Shown here: positions 8,756 to 17,385 of the stretch, piece after piece
Layout: every line of letters begins with the position of its first letter
Position numbering within the stretch: the first letter of the stretch is position 1
Notes under the pieces: model-generated
Told to the model about the DNA's origin: nothing
Database searches by the model: none
The model's input: only the letters and a program-made list of their open reading frames with translations
Program-made: the position numbers and the translations under genes
NCBI GenBank assembly: GCA_002731795.1
Contig: PCCQ01000087.1
Coordinates: 1 to 32,065, forward strand
Length of the DNA: 32,065 nt
Direction: 5' to 3'
Source of the DNA: Fidelibacterota bacterium
GTDB taxonomy: Bacteria > Fidelibacterota > Marinisomatia > SCGC-AAA003-L08 > D37C17

Positions 8756-8770
8756 TGGGTGAGTGTGGGT
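8756..8770 (+). promoter_or_regulatory. MraZ operator: two TGGGT boxes with a 10-bp period
   Basis: TGGGT-GAGTG-TGGGT gives two identical pentamers exactly one helical turn apart. This matches the known MraZ-binding pattern of TGGG-type repeats separated by about 5 bases upstream of mraZ. A degenerate third copy (GTGGTTA, 8734-8740) lies 21 bp upstream, in the spacer of the promoter. The boxes cover the predicted start site just downstream of the -10, so MraZ binding should block initiation (autorepression). Confidence 0.72.
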
Positions 8771-8801
8771 AATAAAACCTTTTAAAATATAAACTATATA
8801 A

Positions 8802-9257
8802 ATGAATTCGATAAAATTAAGATTTACTGGTGAGTATTCTAATTCTCTTGATATAAAAAATAGAGTGAATATTCCAGCCAAATTCAGAAAAGCACTAGAT
8901 CCTATCAATGATAGGACTTTTGTTATTACAAGAGGCTTCGATCCATGCTTAGCTCTTTATCCTATCGCTGAATGGAATATAGTAGAGCAAGAATTAGCTT
9001 CTTTGAGTTCAATAAGAAACAGGAATAGGGAATTTGTTCGATCTGTGGTTAGACACGCATCTCATGTTCAGTATGATAAGCAAGGAAGAATTATTATCCC
9101 TGATAATTTAAAAATCTATGCTGGAATAGAAAAAGAGGTTTCAATAATTGGCATGATCACAAAAATTGAACTTTGGAGTCCTGATAAAATTAAAAAATAT
9201 GATGATCAAATTAACATTGATGAGTTTGATGATCTCGCGGATGATATAAGCTTTTAA
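8802..9257 (+). CDS. mraZ: Transcriptional regulator MraZ
   Basis: MraZ is a DNA-binding protein with two AbrB/SpoVT-like half-domains that forms rings and represses its own dcw operon. This 151-aa copy has both halves: 'FTGEYSNSLDIKNRVNIPAKFR' and 'SHVQYDKQGRIIIPDNLKIYAGI', each with the conserved D-x-[KQ]-x-R-[IV]-x-IP core. 'FVITRGFDPCLALYPIAEWN' is the usual linking segment. It is the first gene of the cluster, directly downstream of a promoter and TGGGT boxes that are its likely own target. rsmH follows after 2 bases. No ribosome-binding sequence precedes the ATG; the leader is A/T-only there. Confidence 0.97.
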   Translation: MNSIKLRFTGEYSNSLDIKNRVNIPAKFRKALDPINDRTFVITRGFDPCLALYPIAEWNIVEQELASLSSIRNRNREFVRSVVRHASHVQYDKQGRIIIPDNLKIYAGIEKEVSIIGMITKIELWSPDKIKKYDDQINIDEFDDLADDISF

Positions 9258-9259
9258 TT

Positions 9260-10213
9260 ATGAATAATATTGACCAACATCCTCATGTACCAATTTTACT
9301 TGAGGAAGTGGTCTCTAAAATAATAACAAGGAAAGACGGCGTATATATTGATTGCACCGTTGGCTTTGGAGGCCATTCTTTTTCTATTTTAAAAGAGATA
9401 GATAGCAATGGAATGCTTTTTGGAATTGATTATGACCCTTATGCCCTGGAATATTCACATAATAGATTATCTGATCTAAATAAGCCTTTTGAATTAATTC
9501 ATTCAAATTATGCAAATCTAAATGAGCTTTGTAAAAGGAAAGATATTAATGATGTTGATGGGATTCTATTTGACCTTGGTATCTCCTCCTACCAAGTTGA
9601 TTCAGGGTATAAGGGCATTTCCTATAGAAAAGATGGAAAGTTAAATATGGCATTAGACCCAAAATGTACCACAGATGCACAAAAAATCCTACATGACTAC
9701 AATGAAGAAGAATTAGCAAATATGATTTATTATAATAGTGAAGAAAAGAATTCTAGGAAGATAGCGAAATCAATAAAAATTAAGATATCGCAAAATACGA
9801 TTGAAACAAATTTAGATTTAGTTGAAGCTGTAAAAGAAGTTACTCCCATGCGATTTCTTAATAAAACACTATCAAGAGTATTTCAGGCTTTAAGAATTGA
9901 AGTCAATAATGAGTTTGAAAATATATATAAATCAATTATTGATTCAATTAGCATACTAAGACCTGGAGGAAGATTAGCTGTAATCAGTTTTCACTCAATT
10001 GAAGACAGAATAGTTAAAAATGTTTTTCGCTCATACGCAAGAGGAGATAGTGCATATATAGGTAGAATGGGATTTCAAGTTAAAAAAAATATAACCAAGA
10101 AAGTTAAAATTTTAACTAAGAAGCCAGTTACTCCAGACAGAGATGAAATAGGATATAATAAGAGGGCAAGAAGCGCAAAGTTAAGAATAGTAGAAAGGCT
10201 AGCAATTGCATAA
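9260..10213 (+). CDS. rsmH: 16S rRNA (cytosine-1402-N4)-methyltransferase RsmH
   Basis: A SAM-dependent methyltransferase that makes the N4 methylation of C1402 in the ribosomal P site (formerly MraW). It is 317 aa, the standard length. Motifs are 'HVPILLEEVV' at the N-terminus, the SAM-binding 'YIDCTVGFGGHS', 'LFDLGISSYQVDSGYKGISYR', 'TLSRVFQALRIEVNNE' and 'GGRLAVISFHSIEDRIVKNVFR', with the C-terminal 'KKPVTPDRDEIGYNKRARSAKLR'. It is the second gene of the cluster. Its end overlaps the ftsL-like gene by 8 bases, including that gene's TTG start. Confidence 0.98.
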   Translation: MNNIDQHPHVPILLEEVVSKIITRKDGVYIDCTVGFGGHSFSILKEIDSNGMLFGIDYDPYALEYSHNRLSDLNKPFELIHSNYANLNELCKRKDINDVDGILFDLGISSYQVDSGYKGISYRKDGKLNMALDPKCTTDAQKILHDYNEEELANMIYYNSEEKNSRKIAKSIKIKISQNTIETNLDLVEAVKEVTPMRFLNKTLSRVFQALRIEVNNEFENIYKSIIDSISILRPGGRLAVISFHSIEDRIVKNVFRSYARGDSAYIGRMGFQVKKNITKKVKILTKKPVTPDRDEIGYNKRARSAKLRIVERLAIA

Positions 10214-10487
10214 AAATACAGGTAAATCAAAGCGCTGGATTATAATTGGAATAATAACACTTTTTTCAATTTTATTTTTAACTATTAGAGGAGAATCTAA
10301 AAAAATTAGTGATGAAATTATTGCCTTAAAGATTAAAAAGAAAATGATTCAAGATAAAAAGATACATTTATTATCTAAAAAAAATAGGCTTATATCGCAG
10401 ATTAGAATTGAAAGAATTGCAAAAGATTCACTTGGAATGAAAAAACAGCCTATAATAAATAAAACAGCATTTCTACAATCACATTAA
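10206..10487 (+). CDS. ftsL: FtsL-like cell division protein
   Basis: A small 93-aa bitopic protein at the position of ftsL. It has a short basic cytoplasmic N-terminus, one TM helix (about 11-27, 'WIIIGIITLFSILFLTI'), then a periplasmic coiled coil rich in K/I/L/E ('DEIIALKIKKKMIQDKKIHLLSKKNRLISQIRIERIAKDSLGM'). The ending '[RK]IE.IAK..LGM' is characteristic of FtsL/DivIC. It would bridge FtsQ (FtsB) and FtsW-FtsI in the divisome. The start is TTG 10206, overlapping rsmH. Sequence similarity in this family is low, so the call rests mainly on topology, the LGM ending and the rsmH-ftsI context. No separate ftsB is seen here. Confidence 0.88.
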   Translation: MHKNTGKSKRWIIIGIITLFSILFLTIRGESKKISDEIIALKIKKKMIQDKKIHLLSKKNRLISQIRIERIAKDSLGMKKQPIINKTAFLQSH

Positions 10488-12197
10488 ATGAATAGAACAT
10501 ATATTGCATATCAAAATAGAATTAAATATATAATAAACATTATATTGATTTTTGGTATCCTCATACTTTCAAGGTATTTCCAAATTCAAATTCTTGGAGT
10601 TGATGGTTTTCAACAAAAACTATCACAAAAAATTGAATACAGAAAAAGTATCAAGGGTGAACGAGGAAGGATTTACGATCGCAATGGAGAACTATTAGCT
10701 GGTAATATTGTAAAGGTTGATTTATGGGTAAATACATTAAACGATTATGAAAGTGAAAAAATCTGCTCTTTTGCACATCAATATTTCAATATAGACTCTA
10801 CTAGTTTAGCTACAAAACTAAAATTAAATAAAAAAAAATATTTACCTATAAAAAAGGCTATCATCCCTGAAAGTCTGGAAGATATACTTGCAGAAGTATC
10901 AAGCATTAGTGGCTTAAATGTAGATATGTATAATCAAAGATTTTATCCATACGAGAAAATTTGTTCTCACGTTGTAGGGTACACTAACAATAAGGGGGAT
11001 GGAAGATCAGGTGTAGAGTTGCAATTTAATGACCTTCTTTCTGAATCCATAAAAGATGACGTAGCTTTTGATAAGAGTTCTAATGATAGATGGAAGAATA
11101 AAGAGAAAGAAAGATTTAATGATGAATTAAACGGAAATGATATATATCTTTCTATAGATATAAAGTTACAAAAATATCTTTATGAGGCTCTTCATAAAGG
11201 ACAGGATAACTCATTAGCTCAATCAGCCAATGGAATAATAGTTGACCCTTTTAATGGTGATATCTTGGCTATGACTGGGACCCCATCATATAATCCTAAT
11301 AATTTCAATCAATATGGATTAGCAAAGCATAAAAATAACGTTGTATCTAAACAGTACGAGCCAGGTTCAACGATTAAAGTTATTCCAATAATAGAAGCTA
11401 TTCAAAATTTGGATGAACAGATGTTGATAGATTGTGAGGACGGAGAATACAAAATTCCTAGAACTAATAGAATAATAAGAGACCATGAACCTCATGAAAT
11501 ATTATCTATAGAAGAAGTATTAGCATATTCCAGCAATATCGGAATAGTTAAAATAGCAGATATGCTAGGTGAGGAAAAGACCTATTCATCTTTTCGTAAG
11601 TTTGGGTTAGGTAGTAAAACTGGAGTTGACCTTCCAGGAGAAGAAAAAGGAAAAATATCTAAACTTAAAAAATGGTCAAAAACAACACATTCAACAGTAA
11701 GCTTTGGCCAAGAATTATCGGTTACAGATATGCAGCTTTCAATGATATATGCAGCTATAGCCAATGAAGGATATTTGTTGCAGCCAAAGATAGTTAAAGA
11801 AATTCATTATCCTAGTCAAATCGTCAAATTTGATGACGCAAAAATTGTTAGAAAAGTCATGAATGCTGAAACCAGTAAAAAAGTATTAGATATGCTGAGT
11901 ATGGCTGTAAATATTGGGTCCGGTCAAAATGCTGCTATTGATGGGTATCAAATTGCAGGAAAAACTGGAACCGCTGAAAAATATATAAATGGTGAATATT
12001 CTAAAACAGAATTTGTTTCATCGTTTGCATCTATTTTCCCATCTTCATCTCCTAAGTATGTATGCATAATATCAGTTGATTCTCCAGAATATAATAAACA
12101 TTGGGGAAATATAACGGCCGCACCAATCGCAAGGGAAATAATTGTTGAAATGATTAATAATAATTTTTTAACAACAAATTATAAAGAAATAAGCTAG
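10488..12197 (+). CDS. ftsI: Peptidoglycan transpeptidase FtsI (PBP3-type, class B)
   Basis: The divisome D,D-transpeptidase that crosslinks septal peptidoglycan. It has an N-terminal TM anchor (about 12-32), then the class B pedestal ('KGERGRIYDRNGELLAGN'), then the transpeptidase domain. Active-site motifs are complete: STIK with Ser at about 294, SSN at about 348-350, and KTGT at about 492-495. At 569 aa it is close to the E. coli length; I see no C-terminal PASTA domains, so it is the FtsI rather than the SpoVD type. It starts immediately after the ftsL stop (no gap) and is followed by murE after 4 bases. It partners with FtsW, encoded six genes downstream. Confidence 0.97.
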   Translation: MNRTYIAYQNRIKYIINIILIFGILILSRYFQIQILGVDGFQQKLSQKIEYRKSIKGERGRIYDRNGELLAGNIVKVDLWVNTLNDYESEKICSFAHQYFNIDSTSLATKLKLNKKKYLPIKKAIIPESLEDILAEVSSISGLNVDMYNQRFYPYEKICSHVVGYTNNKGDGRSGVELQFNDLLSESIKDDVAFDKSSNDRWKNKEKERFNDELNGNDIYLSIDIKLQKYLYEALHKGQDNSLAQSANGIIVDPFNGDILAMTGTPSYNPNNFNQYGLAKHKNNVVSKQYEPGSTIKVIPIIEAIQNLDEQMLIDCEDGEYKIPRTNRIIRDHEPHEILSIEEVLAYSSNIGIVKIADMLGEEKTYSSFRKFGLGSKTGVDLPGEEKGKISKLKKWSKTTHSTVSFGQELSVTDMQLSMIYAAIANEGYLLQPKIVKEIHYPSQIVKFDDAKIVRKVMNAETSKKVLDMLSMAVNIGSGQNAAIDGYQIAGKTGTAEKYINGEYSKTEFVSSFASIFPSSSPKYVCIISVDSPEYNKHWGNITAAPIAREIIVEMINNNFLTTNYKEIS

Positions 12198-12201
12198 CTT
12201 T

Positions 12202-13647
12202 ATGAAAATAAGAAAAATATTAGAAAATATAAATTATTCTGGAAAATTTGAAGATATTGAAGTATCTAATATTTCATATGATTCTCGTAAATCGACTAAA
12301 CAAAGTATGTTCATTGCAATTGAAGGCCAAGACTTTAACGGACATGATTATATCCCTCAAGCAATAAAGAATGGCGCAGTAGCAGTAGTTAAGGAAAAAG
12401 GATATAATAAAATAGATGAAGCAATTGATATTGAAGTAGAAAATACTAGGCAGATATTACCCAAAATAGCTAAAAATTTTTACAGCGATCCGTCTTCTAA
12501 AATTGATACAATTGGAGTAACTGGAACAAATGGAAAAACAACAACAGCGTTTTTAATTAATAAAATTTTAAATGATTGTAACTATAATAGTGGAAGCATA
12601 GGAACATTGGGCTTTGTATCATCAAATGAAGTAGTTAGTACTGGCTTTACAACTCCAGAATCTTTAGAATTAAATAATTTCATTGACCAGCTAGTTAAAG
12701 GTGGCATGGAAAATGTTGTCATAGAAGTTTCATCTCATTCTCTAGCTCTATCCAGAATGGATCATATCAAAATTGATACTGCAATATTTACCAATTTAAC
12801 TGAAGAGCATTTAGATTTCCATAAAACGATGGAAAATTACTTTTTAGAAAAATTAAAGTTATTTACATCTTTATCTAAAGATTCTTTTTCAATTATTAAC
12901 ATTGATGATCCCTATTCAGATAGGATAATAAGGTCTACTTGCTCGAACATATTTACATATGGATTTTCTAAAAAGGCAGACATATATCCAGTTTCCTCAA
13001 AAATTGATTATGGTGGAATGGATTTAATTTTTTCAATTAATGATAAAGAATATAAAGTGTGCACAAAAATTACAGGCAGACATAACATTTATAATATTAT
13101 GGCAGCTATTTCTGCCTGCAAAATAAAAAATATATCTACCAATAAAATAATTAATGCTATAGAAAATATGGATTTTATTCCTGGAAGAATGGAATTTGTT
13201 GGAAATAAGAAAAATAAAATTTTCATTGATTACGCACACACTCCAGATGCATATGAAAATATTCTAAAACTAGTTAATCAAATCAAGGAACCTAATGATA
13301 AAATCATTACCCTTTTCGGCTGTGGAGGAGATAGAGATAAAGATAAACGACCATTAATGGCAAAAATTACTGAAAAATATTCAGATAAGATAATTGTAAC
13401 ATCAGATAATCCGCGAACAGAAGGATTAAACTTTATTCTGGAAGATATATTAAGTGGATTTAGCCAAAAAAAGCATGAAGTTATTCAAAATAGAGAAGAT
13501 GCAATAAAAAAAAGTATAAATATCTTGGATAAGAATTCTGTCTTATTAGTCTTAGGCAAAGGAAGAGAAGAATATCAAATAATTAATAATGAGAAAATAT
13601 TTCATAGTGATTTAGAAATCATCAAAAGAGAAATAAATGCGAATTAA
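12202..13647 (+). CDS. murE: UDP-MurNAc-L-Ala-D-Glu:meso-diaminopimelate ligase MurE
   Basis: Adds the third amino acid to the UDP-MurNAc dipeptide in the cytoplasm, with ATP. It is 481 aa with the three Mur-ligase domains: the substrate-binding N-domain ('SYDSRKSTKQSMFIAIEGQDFNGHDYI'), the ATP P-loop 'GVTGTNGKTTTAF' (about 105-117), and the C-domain. 'DNPRTE' at about 402-407 is the meso-DAP recognition motif, so the third residue is predicted to be meso-DAP, not lysine. This supports a Gram-negative-type wall. The last 11 bases overlap murF. Confidence 0.97.
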   Translation: MKIRKILENINYSGKFEDIEVSNISYDSRKSTKQSMFIAIEGQDFNGHDYIPQAIKNGAVAVVKEKGYNKIDEAIDIEVENTRQILPKIAKNFYSDPSSKIDTIGVTGTNGKTTTAFLINKILNDCNYNSGSIGTLGFVSSNEVVSTGFTTPESLELNNFIDQLVKGGMENVVIEVSSHSLALSRMDHIKIDTAIFTNLTEEHLDFHKTMENYFLEKLKLFTSLSKDSFSIINIDDPYSDRIIRSTCSNIFTYGFSKKADIYPVSSKIDYGGMDLIFSINDKEYKVCTKITGRHNIYNIMAAISACKIKNISTNKIINAIENMDFIPGRMEFVGNKKNKIFIDYAHTPDAYENILKLVNQIKEPNDKIITLFGCGGDRDKDKRPLMAKITEKYSDKIIVTSDNPRTEGLNFILEDILSGFSQKKHEVIQNREDAIKKSINILDKNSVLLVLGKGREEYQIINNEKIFHSDLEIIKREINAN

Positions 13648-14974
13648 AATAGGTGACAGGGAAATATTTTCTAGTTCAATAAAAAATCTATTAGATGTTG
13701 ATATGAATATTCAAAGATTAAATGCTATCACGTTTGATTCTAGGAATGTCGAAAAAGATGACATATTCATTGCCCTGTCAGGTGAAAATTCAGATGGACA
13801 TAATTTCATCCATGAATGCTTAGATAAAGGTGCGTCATTAATCATAAACGAAAAAATTAAAGCAGATAACATAATAAAAGTAAAATCTTCAAAAGAAACA
13901 TTGAGCAAATTAGCAAGTTTATATAGAAGCCAAATGAGTTGTAGAGTTATTGGGATTACTGGATCTAATGGAAAAACAACTACGAAAGAACTTTTAGCTC
14001 ATATTTTACATGGTAGCTATAGAATTTCTTACACTAAAGAAAATTACAATAGTACCATTGGAATGCCGATGTCATTATTTGCTATAAAAAAATCAGATGA
14101 AATATTTATAGCAGAAATTGGAACAAATAAAAAAGGTGAAATAAAATATTTATCAGATATAGCAAAGCCAGATATGGCTTTAATTACAAATATTTCAGAA
14201 TCACATTTATCCAACCTAATAAATCTAAATGGTGTTTTTGAAGAGAAAATAAATTTATTCAAAGCTCTACCGCAAGATGGCATTGCATTTATAAATATGG
14301 ATGATAAGTTTTTATCAAAATTGAAAAAAGATATACAATATAATCATATAACATTTGGATTTAATGGCGATTGGCATTTTAATGCATCAACGAGAAAAGG
14401 TTCTAATTCATTGGTTATCAATGGTGATAAAGTAATTATTCCTGATAGCAGTAATTTGCACCTTTACAATGTTTTGTCCACATTTAGTATTTGCGCCACA
14501 TTAGGCGTAGAGATCGAAGATTTCAATCAAAAGTTAAATCTATTTGAAACACCATCGGGTAGGGGAAATTTAATATATATAAATCAATTTATCATTGTGA
14601 ATGATACATACAATGCCAACTATGGTTCTGTTGTTAGTGGCCTAAGAAAGCTTTCAAATATGAGAGCTAATCATAGAAAGTTGATTGTTCTGGGAGATAT
14701 GCTTGAATTAGGTAAAAACGAGAAGCAAATTCATAAAAACTTATATGATCATATAAATCATAATAAATTTTATCGAACTTATTTGTATGGTTCACTAATG
14801 CATGAATTATTTTTAGAAACAAAAAAACAAAAAACTGAAAACGATATTAGATATTATGATAATCAAGAAGAATTGATTAATGAACTTCAGACTACACTCA
14901 AGCCTAAAGACATATTATATATAAAAGGTTCGCGTGGAATGAAAATGGAAAATATAATCAAAGGAGTAGCCTAG
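13637..14974 (+). CDS. murF: UDP-MurNAc-tripeptide:D-Ala-D-Ala ligase MurF
   Basis: Attaches D-Ala-D-Ala to the UDP-MurNAc tripeptide, completing the cytoplasmic pentapeptide precursor. It is 445 aa. The N-domain has 'ITFDSRNVEKDDIFIALSGENSDGHNF', the P-loop is 'GITGSNGKTTTKELL' (about 106-120), then 'NYNSTIGMPMSLF', which is typical of MurF, 'EIGTNKKGEIKYLSDI', and the C-domain 'VNDTYNANYGSVVSGLRKL' and 'VLGDMLELGKNEKQIHK'. It starts within murE and its last base is the first base of the mraY GTG start. The D-Ala-D-Ala ligase (Ddl) that supplies its substrate is not in this window. Confidence 0.97.
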   Translation: MRIKIGDREIFSSSIKNLLDVDMNIQRLNAITFDSRNVEKDDIFIALSGENSDGHNFIHECLDKGASLIINEKIKADNIIKVKSSKETLSKLASLYRSQMSCRVIGITGSNGKTTTKELLAHILHGSYRISYTKENYNSTIGMPMSLFAIKKSDEIFIAEIGTNKKGEIKYLSDIAKPDMALITNISESHLSNLINLNGVFEEKINLFKALPQDGIAFINMDDKFLSKLKKDIQYNHITFGFNGDWHFNASTRKGSNSLVINGDKVIIPDSSNLHLYNVLSTFSICATLGVEIEDFNQKLNLFETPSGRGNLIYINQFIIVNDTYNANYGSVVSGLRKLSNMRANHRKLIVLGDMLELGKNEKQIHKNLYDHINHNKFYRTYLYGSLMHELFLETKKQKTENDIRYYDNQEELINELQTTLKPKDILYIKGSRGMKMENIIKGVA

Positions 14975-16104
14975 TGCTTTACGAATTACTATATCCATTA
15001 TCAGAAAAGTATTTTATTTTCAATGTATTTCAATATTTGACATTTAGAGCTGCAGGTGCAGCTATTACTTCGTTATTAATAAGTTTCTTCATCGGGCCTA
15101 AAATCATCCGCACACTCAAATTTCGTCAAATTGGCGAAAAAATCTATAATGGGCCTGAATCTCACCAAAAGAAAGAAGGTACTCCAACTATGGGGGGGGT
15201 AATTTTACTATTATCAATTATCCTCCCCTCTATCCTTTGGTGCAGGTTAGATAATGAATTTTTTCAACTCATACTATTTATTACGATTTTCATGGGTTTT
15301 ATTGGATTTGTTGATGATTATTTAAAAGTAATAAAATCATATAATAAAGGACTTATTGCTCGTTATAAGCTTATTGGTCAATTTATATGTGGTGCACTTT
15401 TGGGTTTCTATTTAATATCTATAAATCAATATTCATTTATTATTGAAAATGGCGTGAGTATTCCAGTAAGCAATACATCTATATCCTTACCTTTTATTGC
15501 AAATGGTATTTATGATATAGGTATCCTCTACATATTACTCGTCATTATCATTGTAACAGCTTCATCAAATGCAGTAAATCTTACCGATGGACTTGATGGA
15601 TTAGCTGCTGGTCTTGTTGCAATAAGTTGCTTAGCTTTTTCAGCGATAGCCTATGCTACAAGTAGATATGATTTTAGTGATTATTTAAACATCATATATG
15701 TACCACAGTCAGAAGAGATTTTTGTTTTTGCATTAATTCTGGTGGGAAGTTGTATAGGATTTTTATGGTTCAACGCATATCCAGCAAAAATTTTTATGGG
15801 AGATACAGGTTCATTACCAATAGGTGCAGCTATTGGAGTTATGGCTATATTATTTAAAAAAGAAATATTACTTATTATTATTGGCGGTGTTTTTGTCGTT
15901 GAAGCATTAAGTGTTATAGTACAGGTTTTATATTATAAAATAACGAAATATCGATCTGGAAAGGGACGGCGATTCTTTAAAATGGCACCAATACATCATC
16001 ATTTTGAACTTATGGGTTGGCATGAAAATCAGGTAGTTGTAAGGCTATGGATTATAGGTATAATATGTGCAATAGTATCATTAACCTCATTCAAAATACA
16101 ATAA
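14974..16104 (+). CDS. mraY: Phospho-MurNAc-pentapeptide translocase MraY
   Basis: An integral membrane enzyme that moves phospho-MurNAc-pentapeptide from UDP to undecaprenyl phosphate, making lipid I. It is 376 aa with about ten TM helices. Family landmarks are 'GTPTMGGVILLLSI', 'GFVDDYLKV' (catalytic Asp pair), 'NAVNLTDGLDGLAAG', 'FNAYPAKIFMGDTGSLPIGA' and 'KMAPIHHHFELMGW' (the HHH segment). The GTG start shares its G with the murF stop. The stop overlaps the murD ATG (TAATG), supporting coupled translation. Confidence 0.98.
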   Translation: MLYELLYPLSEKYFIFNVFQYLTFRAAGAAITSLLISFFIGPKIIRTLKFRQIGEKIYNGPESHQKKEGTPTMGGVILLLSIILPSILWCRLDNEFFQLILFITIFMGFIGFVDDYLKVIKSYNKGLIARYKLIGQFICGALLGFYLISINQYSFIIENGVSIPVSNTSISLPFIANGIYDIGILYILLVIIIVTASSNAVNLTDGLDGLAAGLVAISCLAFSAIAYATSRYDFSDYLNIIYVPQSEEIFVFALILVGSCIGFLWFNAYPAKIFMGDTGSLPIGAAIGVMAILFKKEILLIIIGGVFVVEALSVIVQVLYYKITKYRSGKGRRFFKMAPIHHHFELMGWHENQVVVRLWIIGIICAIVSLTSFKIQ

Positions 16105-17384
16105 TGGATATAACAGGTAAAAAAATTTCAATTTTAGGTGCTGGAAAAAGTGGCCTTTCTGCGGCAAAGCTTGCAAGTTTTTTAGGTGCAGATATTTTTA
16201 TAAGTGATTCAAGTTATAAGGTTGAGTGCGAAGACTATAAAAATTTTGAAAACGAATTAGGTCAACATTCAGAAAGAGTATTGGATTCAAATTTAATTAT
16301 AAAAAGTCCTGGAATTCCTAATAGCATTGAAATTATAAAAAAAGCAAAAGAAAGTAATATCAAAATAATTAGTGAAATAGAATTTGCAGGTTTTTTTACA
16401 CAATCTCCTATTATAGGAATAACAGGCTCAAATGGCAAAACTACAACAGTAGAATTAGTAAATCAGATATTCTTAGAAGCAGGATACGATTCGCTACTTG
16501 GAGGTAATGTGGGGATACCGTTTTCTGATAATGTGTTAAAAGAAATTGAGAAAGGTATGAATAAAGCTATCCATGTTTTAGAATTGAGTAGTTTCCAACT
16601 AGAGCATACTAAAGAATTATCACTAGAAGTAGGATGTATCCTAAACATTTCAAAAGATCACCTTGATAGATATAATGATTTTGAAGATTACATTCAGACA
16701 AAATTAAAAATAGTCGAATTGCTAGATGAAAGTAATTATTTGATATATAATAAAGAAGATAAAGTTCTAAGAGAAAAAATTTCAAAAAATAAATTCATTC
16801 CTTTCAAAAAATCTGACTGCTCAGCAATTAGAATAGATTTAAATCAGATACCATTAAAAGGACTGCATAACATAAGTAATATATCAGCAGCTCTAGCAAT
16901 TGCTAAAAAATATTCTATTGATATTAGTCATATTGAAAATACATTAAAAAAATTCAAACCATTACAACATAGACTTGAATATGTAGATACTATTAAGGGA
17001 GTTACAGTATACAATGATTCTAAAGCTACTAATATAGAATCTATGGTTGCTGCTATTAACGCATTTAACCAAAAAATGATTATTATCATTGGAGGACTAG
17101 CTAAAAAAGAATCAGATTTTTTAAGTGCAATTAGAGAAACAAAAGCTGAGATAAAGTTTATTTCATGCTATGGAGAAAGTGGTGATTACATTTATGAGAA
17201 TTTAAAATCTGAATTTAATTGTGAATATAATAACAAATTCTCAGATGCTGTTAGTAAAGCATTTGCAGAATGCGAAAAAGAGGATATACTGCTTCTCTCT
17301 CCTGGATGTGCAAGTTATGATCAATTTAGTAGCTATATCGATAGAGGTAATAATTTTAAAAAAATAATAGTGGGATTAGCTTAG
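16104..17384 (+). CDS. murD: UDP-MurNAc-L-alanine:D-glutamate ligase MurD
   Basis: Adds D-glutamate to UDP-MurNAc-L-Ala. The ORF track opens the frame at 16047, inside mraY, but those 19 residues are unrelated to the family. The ATG at 16104 begins 'MDITGKKISILGAGKSGLSAAKLA', the expected MurD N-terminal Rossmann start, and overlaps the mraY stop as TAATG. I therefore place the start there (426 aa). Other motifs are 'SPGIP', the P-loop 'GITGSNGKTTTVELV', 'VLELSSFQLE', 'HLDRYNDFEDY', 'VYNDSKATN' and 'LLSPGCASYDQFSSYIDRGNNF'. ftsW follows after one base. Confidence 0.97.
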   Translation: MDITGKKISILGAGKSGLSAAKLASFLGADIFISDSSYKVECEDYKNFENELGQHSERVLDSNLIIKSPGIPNSIEIIKKAKESNIKIISEIEFAGFFTQSPIIGITGSNGKTTTVELVNQIFLEAGYDSLLGGNVGIPFSDNVLKEIEKGMNKAIHVLELSSFQLEHTKELSLEVGCILNISKDHLDRYNDFEDYIQTKLKIVELLDESNYLIYNKEDKVLREKISKNKFIPFKKSDCSAIRIDLNQIPLKGLHNISNISAALAIAKKYSIDISHIENTLKKFKPLQHRLEYVDTIKGVTVYNDSKATNIESMVAAINAFNQKMIIIIGGLAKKESDFLSAIRETKAEIKFISCYGESGDYIYENLKSEFNCEYNNKFSDAVSKAFAECEKEDILLLSPGCASYDQFSSYIDRGNNFKKIIVGLA

Positions 17385-17385
17385 G

